A DNA stretch of 55,193 nt from a virus. Shown here piece after piece: positions 47,601-54,726 of this stretch. The notes under the pieces are model-generated. The model was not told the origin of the DNA. It did no database searches and was given only the letters and a program-made list of their open reading frames with translations. A program made the position numbers and the translations under genes. Location: the IMG/VR virus record IMGVR_UViG_3300048686_000358, positions 1 through 55,193 of that record; one strand, written 5' to 3'. Each line of letters starts with the position of its first letter. The first letter of the stretch is position 1.

Positions 47601-50600
47601 GTTATAGTAGGTTGATTATTTACCACTCTTGACAAATAAACCAACACACTATTATAGTTTGCAGTATTAAAATTATAAATTGTTGCTAGTGGATACTTAC
47701 TCACATCTAATGAGTTGGCAAACGAATATGTATTTGTAATATACGGTGCTTTAGATGGTAGCATGTCGCTCCAAAAGAACGAATCACTATCTATTTTGCT
47801 AGCAGTAATTTGATCCAATGCATCATCGAGAACATATGCAGGTGTTTCAAAATTTGTGTAACTACTGTTAGTAACAGTATTAATTAATATATTTTTAAAG
47901 TTAGCATATTCTTTACTATTATACATTAATGCATTAAACAAATTATAGTCTTGTTTACGCAAGAATGTACCCGGCAATACCAGTGATGCACTATTTTGTA
48001 TGATGGCAGTTCCATATGGAACAAGATTTCCCAAATCATTGTAATTGTTTATACCAAATACTTCACCCGTTGTATATGGATTGTTATAAAATATACTTTG
48101 ATAATGACCACGAATGTCACCAACGTTAACCTGCTCAACGTCTGCATTAAAAGGATTATTATTTAAGTTAATAGGAACAGTATAATATGCTGAACTGCTT
48201 ACTTCATTACTTAATAAAAATACTTCTACTACAGTATCAACATCAGGATTAGGAACTGACAATGTGATTATAGTTGAATTACCAACCACATCGAACGTGT
48301 AATCAGTTGCAGATTGTCTTACGTTGTTGATGAATACTTGAATAGTAGGCCATGGACTTTCATTTGCAGCCAGTTTTGGAATATCACATTTGTACGTACT
48401 CGTTGGTGCCAATGCGTCATATTTAAACTGGAACACCTGATATTGTACGCTAGGTCCTACTGCTGTCACCCATCCAATAGAACGTTCAAACGTATCTACA
48501 TCAGAGTAATCAAAAATATACCCGGTGTTTACATCTTGTGTTATTGATTGTCCGTTTCTAACATAATTAAACGAATCTAAGTTTAAAGAAACATCAAAAC
48601 TAATATCACCGACATTTGCAACAGAACTATATCTTACAGGGAATCCTAATATTGGATCATCAAGACCTGAACCTAAGCCATATGAAAATAATTTATTACC
48701 TTCAAAAGATGAACTTGGGTAAACTTCTTTGTTACCAAAACTATAATTATTTTTATCAAACACATCAAATAGTGGTGCTTGATTTACAGTAACTTTTTCT
48801 TGTGCTTCGACCCAATCTGTTTCATATAACTCAGTTGTTATATTAAACTTTGGTCCATAATAAAAATCTTTGCCTGCATTATAATATCCACGAAGTATAG
48901 CAGTTTGTTCATTAAACAAAACTTCTCCGTCGTCTGCTTCTGTCAATGTAATGACCGGAGTAGAAGAAGATGTGATGGTAGACAGTCTTACAATATAAAT
49001 CTTGTTTTTAACATTAACATCAGTATCGGATGCAAAAACGATTCTAGCACCATCAAATATATCATATGCATCAAGTTGCTCATCACCTGCATAAATTGCT
49101 ACATCTGTTGCCGTACTAAAGACATTAGATCCAGTCCATTCAACAGTTAAAACATAGTTAGTTGTTGTTTTAGTTACCGCAATAATTTGAGTATTTTGTG
49201 GCAAAACATTGTTTGAATCTGTAATATATTGGTCGACTTCAAATGGCACATTTACAGAATTAATAGGTACTGTAACAGTAGTTGTATATACTGAGGGATT
49301 ACTATTACCTAAGATAGTTGCATTATAAGTTGTGTATACTTGTGTATCAGGATAAAAAACTTCTTTGCCTGCTACTTGACTGAAGGCATCAGTAGTATGA
49401 AAATCAATATAGTCTATTGGCTGTTTACCAACTGTACCTGAATTGAAAAGTTTTATATTTGGATAAAACTCAATAATTGGTCTTTTGGCTTTGTTTTCTT
49501 GTGTCGCATACAAAGAAATCAAATTAGGATCGTTGTTATAAGTTGCTGTTGCATTAATAACATTAATATGGAACCAACGATTTGTTTTAGCCCATGCATT
49601 CTTATCAATAGAATTTCTTGCAATAGTAATGTAGTCCGGAGTTATTGGTATGTACAAACTACCATCATAGTTTCCAATATCATAAGGTAATAAATCATAC
49701 GGTGCGTATACCTCAGAGGTGAATCCTTTGGCTGCTACAAGTTCATCTACACGAATCAATTCAATTGCAGTACCTACACCCTCAACATAAAATTCAGTAT
49801 TAGCATAACTTGTAGGATATATGTCACCTTGTAATATGACTTTTAAACCATTAGTAAATACAACGCCGTTGGGCGCAGTATAATTTTGTTTTCCTAAAAT
49901 ATCTGTAAGTACATTAATTCTATTTGTTATATTGTTTTGAATTAAACGAATCTGTCCTACTTTATTAGCAGATGTTCCGTCTTGATAATACAATACATCT
50001 TTAATAGCACTTAGATAAGGTATTAATGATATAGTTCCGGCAGTGTTTCTATAGAATCCGCGACCTACCCATTGAGTACCATATTGTGGAATAATTTTTT
50101 CATTAGTAGGTATAGGACCTTGTACTACTAACTGAATTGTAGGATCAGCCATATCTCCCACATATACTATTCTATAAAATGTTGCGGCAACGTCTGTGTA
50201 AAAACCACCTTCAAAGTTTGTTTCATCCAAACTTGTGCCAGGAAATACATATGGATTTCCACCAACCGGGAAAGTAACAGGTCCTGATGGGGTACTTACA
50301 GTTTGTGTTCCTGAATATGGACCCGATTCATCATATAGAGTTTCGTCATAAAATTTCTGTACGAACCCTTGTTCATTACTTACACCGGTATTATAAAACA
50401 TTAATGTAAGATTGTTGAGTGCTGTTACACCATCAATACCATTTGTTAGTTCACTAACTCTTTTACCATTAATTTGATCAAACGGTGTAGTACTAACAAC
50501 ACCTACGGGATTGTTACCAGGAAAATTATATTCATCCTGTGCATTCTTAAATGGTACAGTAAACGTTACTAACCCAACTTCAGCACCGTTATTAGAAACT

Positions 50601-51274
50601 CCTAGTATATCACGAACTGGTATATTTGGTTGTGCAGGATCATATCCACTTACACCAGGCTCACCTTGAATCCAAAATTGACTGTCTTGATTTACAGTAA
50701 AAGTATATGTGCCACCACGTAATAATGTGATAACGGGATTGGTTGCACCTTGAGGCTGTCCATCTAATGTGATATTATATCCGTTTGGAGTATCTGTGAC
50801 AATAAACTGACCTGCATTAAAAATGATGTCAGTTGAAATTGTTACTGATTCTGGACCGTCTGGTAGCCAATAATACTGATTAAAATTAATTATTTTATCT
50901 AGGTTGGTATAACTTTCCCATGAATAAAATTGAGACTCAAATAGTCTACTATTGTCATTAACTACACCACCTTCAAGTGCTAGCCCATCAACAATTCCAG
51001 GATAACTTATAAAATCTTGTGCTACACTTGTGCCGTCTTTTAAGAAAACTACGCCCGGCTCAAGTTGATAATCTGTTCGTGTTTTTGTAGGTTCTGTAAC
51101 ATAATAGTCTTTAGCATTTACACCATAACCAATTTTACTTCCAACATAACCTTGCACACGCATTGTGTTAGGTTGGTCAACAATTTGATCTAATGTTGCA
51201 TTTAAAAACTGTGCATTAGTAACAGTTTGAAAGACTTCCGGAAGAAAGTTAAGTGTTCTGATTCGTGAGACCAT
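32657..51274 (-). CDS. 6,205-residue giant virion (baseplate/fibre) protein
   Basis: An uninterrupted frame of 18.6 kb. The N-terminus RTLNFLPEVFQTVTNAQFLNATLDQIVDQP is characteristic of large baseplate-associated proteins placed after gp6 in T4-like phages of aquatic bacteria. Approximate layout: 1-2300 beta-rich segments; 2300-3060 a propeller-like series (SFGTAVAYDANLGYLISDSDLGEVYRY, WGSAISLSGDKNWIFVSD); 3900-4860 and 5350-5930 contain about ten of twelve copies of a 60-75-residue module with NDPVVFTG, GGI, YYV.SIVD, FTIS.TPGGS, TGTM; 4860-5165 YGNGYYVV/SPDGVTWT repeats like BNR/sialidase propellers. The motif SGLTRGVNGTEI occurs twice. It should be a very long extended arm for host contact. 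It is probably cotranscribed with gp25 and gp6. Confidence 0.85.
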   Translation of the reverse strand: MVSRIRTLNFLPEVFQTVTNAQFLNATLDQIVDQPNTMRVQGYVGSKIGYGVNAKDYYVTEPTKTRTDYQLEPGVVFLKDGTSVAQDFISYPGIVDGLALEGGVVNDNSRLFESQFYSWESYTNLDKIINFNQYYWLPDGPESVTISTDIIFNAGQFIVTDTPNGYNITLDGQPQGATNPVITLLRGGTYTFTVNQDSQFWIQGEPGVSGYDPAQPNIPVRDILGVSNNGAEVGLVTFTVPFKNAQDEYNFPGNNPVGVVSTTPFDQINGKRVSELTNGIDGVTALNNLTLMFYNTGVSNEQGFVQKFYDETLYDESGPYSGTQTVSTPSGPVTFPVGGNPYVFPGTSLDETNFEGGFYTDVAATFYRIVYVGDMADPTIQLVVQGPIPTNEKIIPQYGTQWVGRGFYRNTAGTISLIPYLSAIKDVLYYQDGTSANKVGQIRLIQNNITNRINVLTDILGKQNYTAPNGVVFTNGLKVILQGDIYPTSYANTEFYVEGVGTAIELIRVDELVAAKGFTSEVYAPYDLLPYDIGNYDGSLYIPITPDYITIARNSIDKNAWAKTNRWFHINVINATATYNNDPNLISLYATQENKAKRPIIEFYPNIKLFNSGTVGKQPIDYIDFHTTDAFSQVAGKEVFYPDTQVYTTYNATILGNSNPSVYTTTVTVPINSVNVPFEVDQYITDSNNVLPQNTQIIAVTKTTTNYVLTVEWTGSNVFSTATDVAIYAGDEQLDAYDIFDGARIVFASDTDVNVKNKIYIVRLSTITSSSTPVITLTEADDGEVLFNEQTAILRGYYNAGKDFYYGPKFNITTELYETDWVEAQEKVTVNQAPLFDVFDKNNYSFGNKEVYPSSSFEGNKLFSYGLGSGLDDPILGFPVRYSSVANVGDISFDVSLNLDSFNYVRNGQSITQDVNTGYIFDYSDVDTFERSIGWVTAVGPSVQYQVFQFKYDALAPTSTYKCDIPKLAANESPWPTIQVFINNVRQSATDYTFDVVGNSTIITLSVPNPDVDTVVEVFLLSNEVSSSAYYTVPINLNNNPFNADVEQVNVGDIRGHYQSIFYNNPYTTGEVFGINNYNDLGNLVPYGTAIIQNSASLVLPGTFLRKQDYNLFNALMYNSKEYANFKNILINTVTNSSYTNFETPAYVLDDALDQITASKIDSDSFFWSDMLPSKAPYITNTYSFANSLDVSKYPLATIYNFNTANYNSVLVYLSRVVNNQPTITQLIHNVDYTVSTDSRVLTVTKDLLPGDQITINEYNQTYGSFVPNTPTKLGLYPSTIPNVVLDENYNNPTYFIVGHDGSYTKLYGEYDPVTQTLNDYRDQVLLEFEKRIYNNLKLGQVIPIRDYDVIPGNFRTTDYDYNEILSIYSESFLNWVGQNRITYKTQYYNPANEFTYNYNQSGNKINKAQIIQGYWRGIYQYFYDTSTPDTTPWEMIGFTNKPDWWETRYGPAPYTSDNTVLWGDLANGINWNNGDPVVISAYQRPGLLQVLPVNSEGNLVSPFVSIVGNYSNQSFRRDWAVGDVGPSEFAYRRSSAWPFDLMRILALTRPANFFNLGVDLDNYRYNSEFDQWLVDNRTHLVINDIEIYGNGTAKTSYINWIVDYCKQIGIDGGTSITTLLDNLDVRLVYRVAGFSDKTLLKFYVEKSTANSTNSSLLIPDESYQVLLYENQPFSKLIFSGVVVQLTANGKYRVYGNSQTLAYFKTFAPKINGNYDNIKIGDLSIQVANDYTDKIILVPYGQEFETPQQVGQFLASYSKYLESQGCVFDVIESGLAITWRQMTLEFMYWVQTGWEAGSIINLNPAANQITVNKDGHVVQPLTLQQQNFILNQNAYPIQIVDMSIVRDGTSFTAKPLNDGDTVALTQFYISNIEHGIVFDNVTLFDDIIYNLVTGLRQNRILLKGTKSAEWNGLLDASGFILNQDNIREWDRTIKYTKGAIVKYKNKYWTALKIIQANEIFNERAWKETDYDEIQKGLLPNSSTRSYEATLYYDVNKANLEQDADLLSFSLIGYRPRDYLAIADLTDITQINVYKNFIKNKGTRNSVNVFKGAQLPQGGIDYDVYENWAIKTGEYGGVLNTNFVEFKLNESLLTGNPSIVGLADGEDSEGVQQEVPLYNLLNYGRLITDPDILPTLPVDTPNTLLPSAGYVNLNDVKATSYYFSGLPVANNPLSKIYVGDYIWLAQFQGTWQIFAPTPIGTVIGAKNNNNGTANITLDTPHNLQKLDPLAIINFDNAVDGYYVVQSIVDPYTVQLALSLSTNVQTVTGTGVCLKLQSQRIEKPNQINSLPLLAKEFVQNKVWVDENSDGSWAVLRKKLNYKYDSEVTKNNSSSFGTAVAYDANLGYLISDSDLGEVYRYAYDALTKTYVLTQTITESPSFGTTIEHTDDLFVISQPTGATQSDRKIFLYQLINNALQDELVLIQEPIIAPNNNVTNWGSAISLSGDKNWIFVSDTANNNVYVYNKDATTQKYELSNVLTLGTLSSGDAFSSSIATDYFGKTLVVGAPRQNYSGSINDWGYAYVFDRLYQTYETQNSSIPYVPQTFNLLLYPTTQSSTVTATTVTTNILTAAATSAFSLFDPVVFTGTTFGGIFQNTVYYISSIPGGTQFTVAKNKLSGTATRTLSIDDKIIVNDTTSMVVGRPIKFYGSYTTSGITENTVYYIKTIGTRTIDDVTYPAITISEDPALSTTFQVTNATPNLSFVTVDADVTLTTATGTMAAVAQTQSMYIDVNGTLLSDKNYAVTSQFDPITSSVIYTLNIYSSLTAGDIITISSNNFVYAQQLTSETSPEVGSKFATSLDVDKYATELIIGAPFEVSQINGEGAVYRFTNSAAKYGTITGTTDCALLTASTILINGYSVNLPAGNASTIALTINNANIPNVVATAVNGKLTIALINVNLAYINDKLNVSAFNQGVLTALGFELFTFTQLVNCPHIQGTNAFGTKVKYNEKSSFVVGAPIGTRFEYTTFDFTDDSNFDNDLVFDNNTTQFIDSLNNVGAVYMYDYLPVYNESLNNTGTYVYAQSVNALNQVNGNQPLYGTVLEFNDNVVMVGAPNFRPDVTRGQVVIYNNATGEQDWSTFRYSAPVVDVRKIQNIQIYSAETNNTLVNLDYFDPLQGKLMGVVAQNIDVISGSDPAGYNSPATTSRGTITWGPAQVGQLWLDTSSLRYMNYHQNDIVYNSKYWGRVFPGSDVSIYSWIISAVPPVDYPGPGTPRDIDNYSIQYTINTEGKSVPRYFYWVRNTNLIFKNQGKTLSDFICQSYIASPNGSGIEYFAPLSTNVFGLYNCAPAINELDSILHIGYSTGNNDDVSHNSYSLIRSNYPDDFLPGLPGTAGFTRPESLYNRMLESLSGTDEAGGVVPDPYLPKLVQSGVLARPRQSFFYNRFEGLENYLQYFNTILKQYPFSETANPTFLFNKGPINPSTGKPMWDTENYWEYINWWAVGYNNNTKSNVQVAVYSDLSTLSVPTGTIAKVATNSAGLSETYILKDTGVWERIGLQNGTIQFKSSLWDYEAAGFGFGGSFFDTDPYDTYPSEETRNVLRTLNEELPEVLFEYRNKALILLFDYIQSETIENQNYLPWLNKTSLIDVSHTIRELRPIEVFQSDNQEFLAGYINEVKPYHVVIKDFLFKYTGEDIYTGDVTDFDLPSQYNKTYEKFISPELVFSNPNSIYEYLPNNQIWQTQPYNQWYQNYGISLIGQNNYPITTLASYLELTTLSMVVDNVNGFPINGLITIDDEQIAYSQIDLATNTISGLTRGVNGTEITNHLPGQQIYIDLPAVLMLNGGRGYANPPRVTAYIDTNIYPAPRRQAVLQANMFLDTVLSVTVIDPGEGYVVLPEIQFDPAYTIYIDSANVSTYTSSFILSQPLIVTGDLVKYVVGEGSTTIGGLIDNEFYYARVIVDTPNFEVALYSSYIGALEDHNRIVISSSGTGTTNQLQIVARASCVTSSYPIRENNLTLRYDRTTYNSRITEWSPGNFYGSFYAGLFNNSTQISSSSISLQSTQPPIDSILASAEGAAFEVIDVEQQTNITWSSRTRNTLETYGPATAYPNAIRIAPNPGGAPDEGTVGPTTGFYVGMPVKFTGIVIGGLVDETIYYVESIVDLERFTISATSGGPVFVLSTATVPTATCTCLVGELTDKTILTLDYPGILQATETTATTNVVTVPLTLTGQGGTNNFYVGLPVFFTGNVFGGIEENQTYYVTTIVDNQNFTMSTTNDPLVVEVTATTASNDQVTCESTLGLNVNDRIIFNNMVVSGSPVNNFGNLVSGTTYYVCQIIDGTHFTVTTVLNGSLISLANETGTCTLTSQMATVNLTSATGSMTLNVGLPISPGQISGQQFTMYPTSQQYPGLTGGGTVGNLVVETIKATLAAPVNRVCLDTNTNTLALVYNNLAFQLDSSIGGLSSGTPYYVIDSGVTTVTVTNTSSTGNLLTCADTTILYVNMPIEFSGTALGGVQFDFQYYVESIASATQFTIKTTLAGSAVTLTNDNGSMTGTGQAYVELSASQGGSAVALSGATGTIEMTQYINPSNIAEFDISYILGGYRVIVTDPGAGYTINNTIVISGNDIGGVSPLNDLTLTVNSIDVIVPNPDPNNPWKIPVESNGEITQLICSGVPNDTVTSYYFKVINENQVEVYSDPLLSVPVAYGDFPFEGIRSTTATSTTAGTDIITLTSSTGFNVNDPVVFTGDVFGGSNIEIGATYYITSISGNDITVSETVGGTDVVLSTESGSMYVAKSGDYALLPEPFYFDQSIVKYNNKVYQCIISNNDDEFILGKWELIGSDNRLLNELDRIIGYYKPSTTDTLGWSNYINMPGQDLTQLIDGITYPNSIYLGNAFAPADEYEIDTVLQDKPFYPPNLGSVGIVYDNTKYVAIANSPTNTESVISTNSTEWVTEKITTVPVSATDITYGNGYYVVTTHNNNTPIYISPDAIIWTSTGVGTLLTPTVNIENAILNGVTYDGTNYVAVGEKIYTSNDVYNWTKKYEFTNGLTNNLNSVTSANITFFNGLIAVGKGQQNLSGIISNISLLLISNDNGVTWTSPAAALTSSGFNDVTSGNNTIIVVGENGVVYSSLNGSSYTAEASGIAVNLNAVTYGNGLFVAVGNNGAIITSPDGVTWTVRTSGTTKDLYDIVYNGTNKFVIVGEESIILTSSNGTTWTTTSEISSDPTFYTVQGAEFTFGYGPEELVPGVVTDSMQMIVNTRPGTNWEATEYAHVGYRVTSTEIVPTTSSQVTYSFAGLSRNPAQLAIFVIDYTTGLSTSLYDTDYIIDWYNQTVTLNSPLNFFPDPDILRIDVYDVGNGDQLVKSNSSNDPIRLNDETGFSEIYLTCNYSALKTEGSGVVRSALTETNAIETFASTNSIECEDVSGFTINGMVVFSGTTFGNIVAGTHYYVKSIDYVNNLISISATIVSGVAGSIFTLIDATGTMVVIPETTVWTDPYVQHNGTRLVLGDKFNITGTNSATNTVVCNTTVGMDNNDPITFSDTIFGGIISPQTVYYVKNVIDDNEFTISATPGGSVISLTDATGGALAITYDYVFGIADNGISAKIIFSTVYNSSVDYLSYTVFGETTPEQYGYTLPETELITADGSATYVITNYNAGDNAENAIVEVNGLRVLPSTYNINSNLDTITFTSGIPSSGDVIAITTFNRTERQYFLTNSYTITSSTPNNTVDPISYVDNVFSAPLSVTQVSQVSSTGNIITCEDTSGFVVGQTAIFKNLTGLPFAGSNVQTDGTVYFVDSIVSATEFTISTTPGGSVFDPGTGLGVMTVYIGGLSTIRVTTTNPHNFVTNDYVRIDGVVGSTQLNNNLYYVHVISATSVDLYLTPYQPLLTDTNNPVINVANYVSGGYIFIDGNFVLQNTTGTSTTAGTNLVSVTSTTGLVPNTPVIFTGNVGASNIVEGQTYYIKDVDLVSPNTFTISETHAGDIFVLATASSLSFSVTQWEQYNVERLWVTINGYRVPSSALRLNADNNLSILREIQPGDEVIITSMIPSATPDQETYMELINKEGTQTIYRANSQTSTWLTQDLDYTDTTIYLDDVTRVTATIVQNEVAPAAVDGVITIGLDADKRIITQIIVVNNTTATTLTSNDYYFAISSIAPVIKITNGVTAGDSVTITVVEGNTIFVNGEQIRFRTADLATNTLTGLSRGVNGTGVQVFISKYSDVYGFLSENLLSSVQYNKTWNSYDFNPVEGDPLQISETIGAEFLNQDVG
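33500..39130 (-). repeat. Tandem and dispersed ~60-75-residue beta modules in the giant protein
   Basis: At least nine diverged modules of the form NxxxFxxGxPVxFTG, GGI, TYYVxSIVD, FTISxTxGGS, ATGTM fall here, in two groups (about 39.1-37.1 kb and 35.2-33.5 kb) separated by the BNR-like stretch. Further copies sit near 43.1-43.6 kb and 39.7 kb. They look like expansion by duplication of a single fibre building block. Confidence 0.75.
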
Positions 51275-51295
51275 CGTGTTTTCTCTTTATATTAC

Positions 51296-54200
51296 TTATC
51301 TTGCCTGTAACTCGTTGGGTGTCAACGCTGCGATTACTACCACATCGTTTGCAGTAGCACCGTTTACAAATATTTCATAAGGGGCGCATTTAATTTCATA
51401 TAGATCACCAAAACTTAATGTTGGGTCATTTGGAACCAACACAACTGAACTTACTAATTCGCCAAGTTGATCATGCAGATACGCACTTAACTCTGAGAAA
51501 TAAAATGTATCGCCGAAGTTCCAATTATTAATGTTAAAATAATCATTCATTGATGAAAGCACAGCACTTCTTATTTCACTATTACTTGCAGCAGTATTTT
51601 GTGCCTTGATAACTTTTATTGTTGCTCGTAAAGCGGGTGGTGCTTTAGGACCAAATAATGGCTTGAACACAACACTATTCATAACCATTGAATCACTTAA
51701 CATTTTATATTCTTGTAACCCACTATATTCATTACTTAATTCACTAATTGTAGGTCTTGTTGGCATTGGTATACTATTTGTACTGTCCTGAATATAATTT
51801 TGATACGCAGTATAATAACTTTGAGGTACCACATATAAATCTATAATATTTGTTGTGGCAGGATTAATACGGGTAGTATTATTGCTATTATGTCTGTATT
51901 GGTATGATAAACCCTGTCTACCTGGCAACACTTTATATGCACCTTCAGTTTGCTCTATCATTATATATGAAGGTGTAGTTACAGTTTGATCTTGCACAGA
52001 AATATAAAATTTATTTTCAGCATATGCATAAAACAATGTATTGACTGGATAATCGTATTTTACAACTTCAACTTGCGTGATTGTTGGATATTGAAAAATT
52101 ACATCGGTAGTTGGAATAATTTGATACCTAGAAAGTGTGACAGAATCTTCAACTCGTTGAAAGAATACATATATTCCAACATTTGTTGCACCAAATTGAT
52201 AGCCTGTAAGTGTTGTGAAAAAGTCTGGATTTAAAATAACAACTCTATCATTAACATCGATGCTTGAAACTTCAACTTCAAAGTCATTTACATATCCATC
52301 AGTTTCAATAGTTTGACCAGTGATGTTAACTTGAATAGGTACTGATAGTGGATTATTACTACCTGGCTGTGTATTAGACTCAAGTACTTTTACATAATCT
52401 TGCAAAATTTTTCCTGAGAATGGATCATAAACAAGTTTACCACTTTCAAAGAAAAATCTTGTGTCTGCAACACTACCAAAATAATAATTTAATGAGCGAT
52501 ATGTTACAACATATCTATTGCTACCCAAACTTGTAAACTTCACAAAATATTCAGGATCAGTGAATGAACTAACTTGCCATCTTTGTTGCGTAATTAATAA
52601 ACTATTATCAAAAATCAACGTGAAGTCTTGGTTAAGTTCCATTCTTGTCAAGCATTCTTGTATCACAATATTAGGTAGTGTATTGTCAAATGCAGGTATA
52701 ATCTGTGTTGCTACAGCACCTTCTGGAACTAACCCGTTTAATGTAACTGGACCTATGCCGGTCGCAAACTGACCAACACCATTATTGTAACCATCACCTA
52801 CTACATTCAATACAGTAGTCCAAAAATATGTTCTATTACTTGGTCCAGCAATGCCTGCAACAAGTCTGTTACTAGAATCAAAATAATAACCTGAAGGTGC
52901 TTCAAATTTAATTAATGACCCCTGTGTTATATATTTTAATGTATATGTTGAATATGTTCCAATTGGTACAGGCGTTTCTGCACTTCCTACTATATTATAA
53001 AAATAACCGGTAACATTATTTGCATTTACTGTAGAAACATTCCAATATATGTTTCCGTAATTAGTAGAAAGATTATATCTAGGATATGTAGTTGTATCGG
53101 CAATATAATATTGTCTCGCTTTATTTCCTGATAGTGCTACTGCTAAGTTAGTAGTCAAGAAACTAATAATATCGCCAGTGTTATTGATAGTAAGATTTAA
53201 GAATCCTTCAGTGTCATCTTGATAGATGGCACCATCATTTGCAAAACTATTAGTACTAGAATACTTTCCGGTTGGATCCAATAAATCTAAATTTTTACTA
53301 ACGCCGATGCTTGTTCTATTAATCGCTTTAGACTTAATAATTGAACTGTATAATGTATATGGGAAGTTGTTATAATCTTCACCATTTACCATACGATTTT
53401 GAGTATAATATCTGGCTGGTGCTCGTTGTTTAATTTGCGATAATGGTTCTCTTGCTTGTGCATTTGACACAGGAGTTTGTAGTGTAAGACCTAACTGTAA
53501 TGTTTCTACTCTACCAACTCTACTTACATATGGAATGTTTACTGTAATGCCTTGCATTTCAATAGGATCAATTGTATATGTAAGTGCATTGCCTGCACGA
53601 ACATACGCTCTATATGTACCCACTGGCATTTCTGAAAATACGCCATCACCGAATGTGTAACTTACCTGATCATTAAATCTAGATGCTACGCTGAAAATTT
53701 TTCTGGCGCTAGATTCTGTTTGTAGATATGCGTTTGCATATACATTTTCAACTTGTTTCCACAAAAGTCTAGTATTATTACTTACATTAAGTTGAAATAA
53801 CCAAGTATCAGTTTCATTTATACCTTCAATATTAATATCAACAACTTGATTTGCAATTTGTTGTTGAAGATTAAAATCATACGTGTTTAATGAACCCTGT
53901 TTGAAATAAAAGAAAAATCCTGTGTTTGGGCTTCCGTAACCCAATTTGTCATTTCTAAAAAGTATATTCATTTTTCCACTAGGAGAAGGTGGAATTTCGT
54001 AAACATTATCACTATCAACACTTGTAACACTAACAAGTTCAAAGTTCATTGTTTTTCCATCTACGGTGGTTGTAAACGGAACTATCGGCAAGTTGGCAAT
54101 AGGTATGTTGACACTATATTCGTCTGTTTTTATACCTAAAATTTGTTGACTATTACCGGGCCTACCAATTTTTTGTGAGTTAATTAATGTAGCATTGATT

Positions 54201-54676
54201 ATAGTATTGTATTGATTTAGCCAATTTGCATTTGCAGGATCATTCCAAAGAATGGGGAAATTACTCAAATTAAAACCATTAATGTCGGTAATATTTTCAG
54301 TTGTTTGTATACTTGTTATTTTTATATAACCTTGACCGGCAAGATTTCTTTTAGGGTTATAACTAACCAGGTTGGCTAGTTTGATAACACTGTCTCTACG
54401 TTCAGCAGTATCAATAAAATTTTCACGGGCATTTAAATCACTACGATATGCAAGGCCTTGACCCATGAATGCGATAACATCAAGTAATGCAATAAATTCA
54501 CTTGATTCTACAAAGTCATTAAACGTTTCAGGATAGTAGACACGCAGATAATCGATGAAACTTTTGCGTAATGTTTCATAGTCATAACTTCTAAAATCTG
54601 CCTCGCGGAAGGTTTGGTATATCGCTCTCCAGTCGTTTGTACCAAAAAGTGCTGATTGTCTTGAACTTGTAGCCAT
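51296..54676 (-). CDS. Baseplate wedge subunit gp6-like
   Basis: This protein is 1,126 residues against about 660 for T4 gp6. The N-terminal region SALFGTNDWRAIYQTFREADFRSYDYETLRKSFIDYLRVYYPETFNDF, then FIALLDVIAFMGQGLAYRSDLNARENFIDTAERRDSVIKLA, is the conserved gp6/baseplate J core found in T4-like phages. The C-terminal NNWNFGDTFYFSELSAYLHDQLGELVSSVVLVP is the other conserved element. In the baseplate, gp6 dimers join the six wedges in a ring. The extra length is in a beta-rich middle domain (about 250-900). It is followed directly by the giant protein gene, as expected of wedge components. Confidence 0.9.
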   Translation of the reverse strand: MATSSRQSALFGTNDWRAIYQTFREADFRSYDYETLRKSFIDYLRVYYPETFNDFVESSEFIALLDVIAFMGQGLAYRSDLNARENFIDTAERRDSVIKLANLVSYNPKRNLAGQGYIKITSIQTTENITDINGFNLSNFPILWNDPANANWLNQYNTIINATLINSQKIGRPGNSQQILGIKTDEYSVNIPIANLPIVPFTTTVDGKTMNFELVSVTSVDSDNVYEIPPSPSGKMNILFRNDKLGYGSPNTGFFFYFKQGSLNTYDFNLQQQIANQVVDINIEGINETDTWLFQLNVSNNTRLLWKQVENVYANAYLQTESSARKIFSVASRFNDQVSYTFGDGVFSEMPVGTYRAYVRAGNALTYTIDPIEMQGITVNIPYVSRVGRVETLQLGLTLQTPVSNAQAREPLSQIKQRAPARYYTQNRMVNGEDYNNFPYTLYSSIIKSKAINRTSIGVSKNLDLLDPTGKYSSTNSFANDGAIYQDDTEGFLNLTINNTGDIISFLTTNLAVALSGNKARQYYIADTTTYPRYNLSTNYGNIYWNVSTVNANNVTGYFYNIVGSAETPVPIGTYSTYTLKYITQGSLIKFEAPSGYYFDSSNRLVAGIAGPSNRTYFWTTVLNVVGDGYNNGVGQFATGIGPVTLNGLVPEGAVATQIIPAFDNTLPNIVIQECLTRMELNQDFTLIFDNSLLITQQRWQVSSFTDPEYFVKFTSLGSNRYVVTYRSLNYYFGSVADTRFFFESGKLVYDPFSGKILQDYVKVLESNTQPGSNNPLSVPIQVNITGQTIETDGYVNDFEVEVSSIDVNDRVVILNPDFFTTLTGYQFGATNVGIYVFFQRVEDSVTLSRYQIIPTTDVIFQYPTITQVEVVKYDYPVNTLFYAYAENKFYISVQDQTVTTPSYIMIEQTEGAYKVLPGRQGLSYQYRHNSNNTTRINPATTNIIDLYVVPQSYYTAYQNYIQDSTNSIPMPTRPTISELSNEYSGLQEYKMLSDSMVMNSVVFKPLFGPKAPPALRATIKVIKAQNTAASNSEIRSAVLSSMNDYFNINNWNFGDTFYFSELSAYLHDQLGELVSSVVLVPNDPTLSFGDLYEIKCAPYEIFVNGATANDVVVIAALTPNELQAR

Positions 54677-54695
54677 GGATTATTTCTCTTTTCAG

Positions 54696-54703
54696 TATTT
54701 ATC
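54696..54703 (-). promoter_or_regulatory. T4-like late promoter candidate
   Basis: GATAAATA on the minus strand, 19 bp before the gp6 ATG and in the short gap after gp25. Position and sequence fit a T4-like late promoter for baseplate genes. Confidence 0.5.
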
Positions 54704-54726
54704 ATACTTAAAAGTATGGATTTTGA

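Noticed and set aside
32657-51274. The giant frame as an assembly artefact joining several genes
   Set aside because: The frame is open throughout, repeats are in phase, and N-terminal and C-terminal parts both look like virion protein. Long-read confirmation would still be useful.
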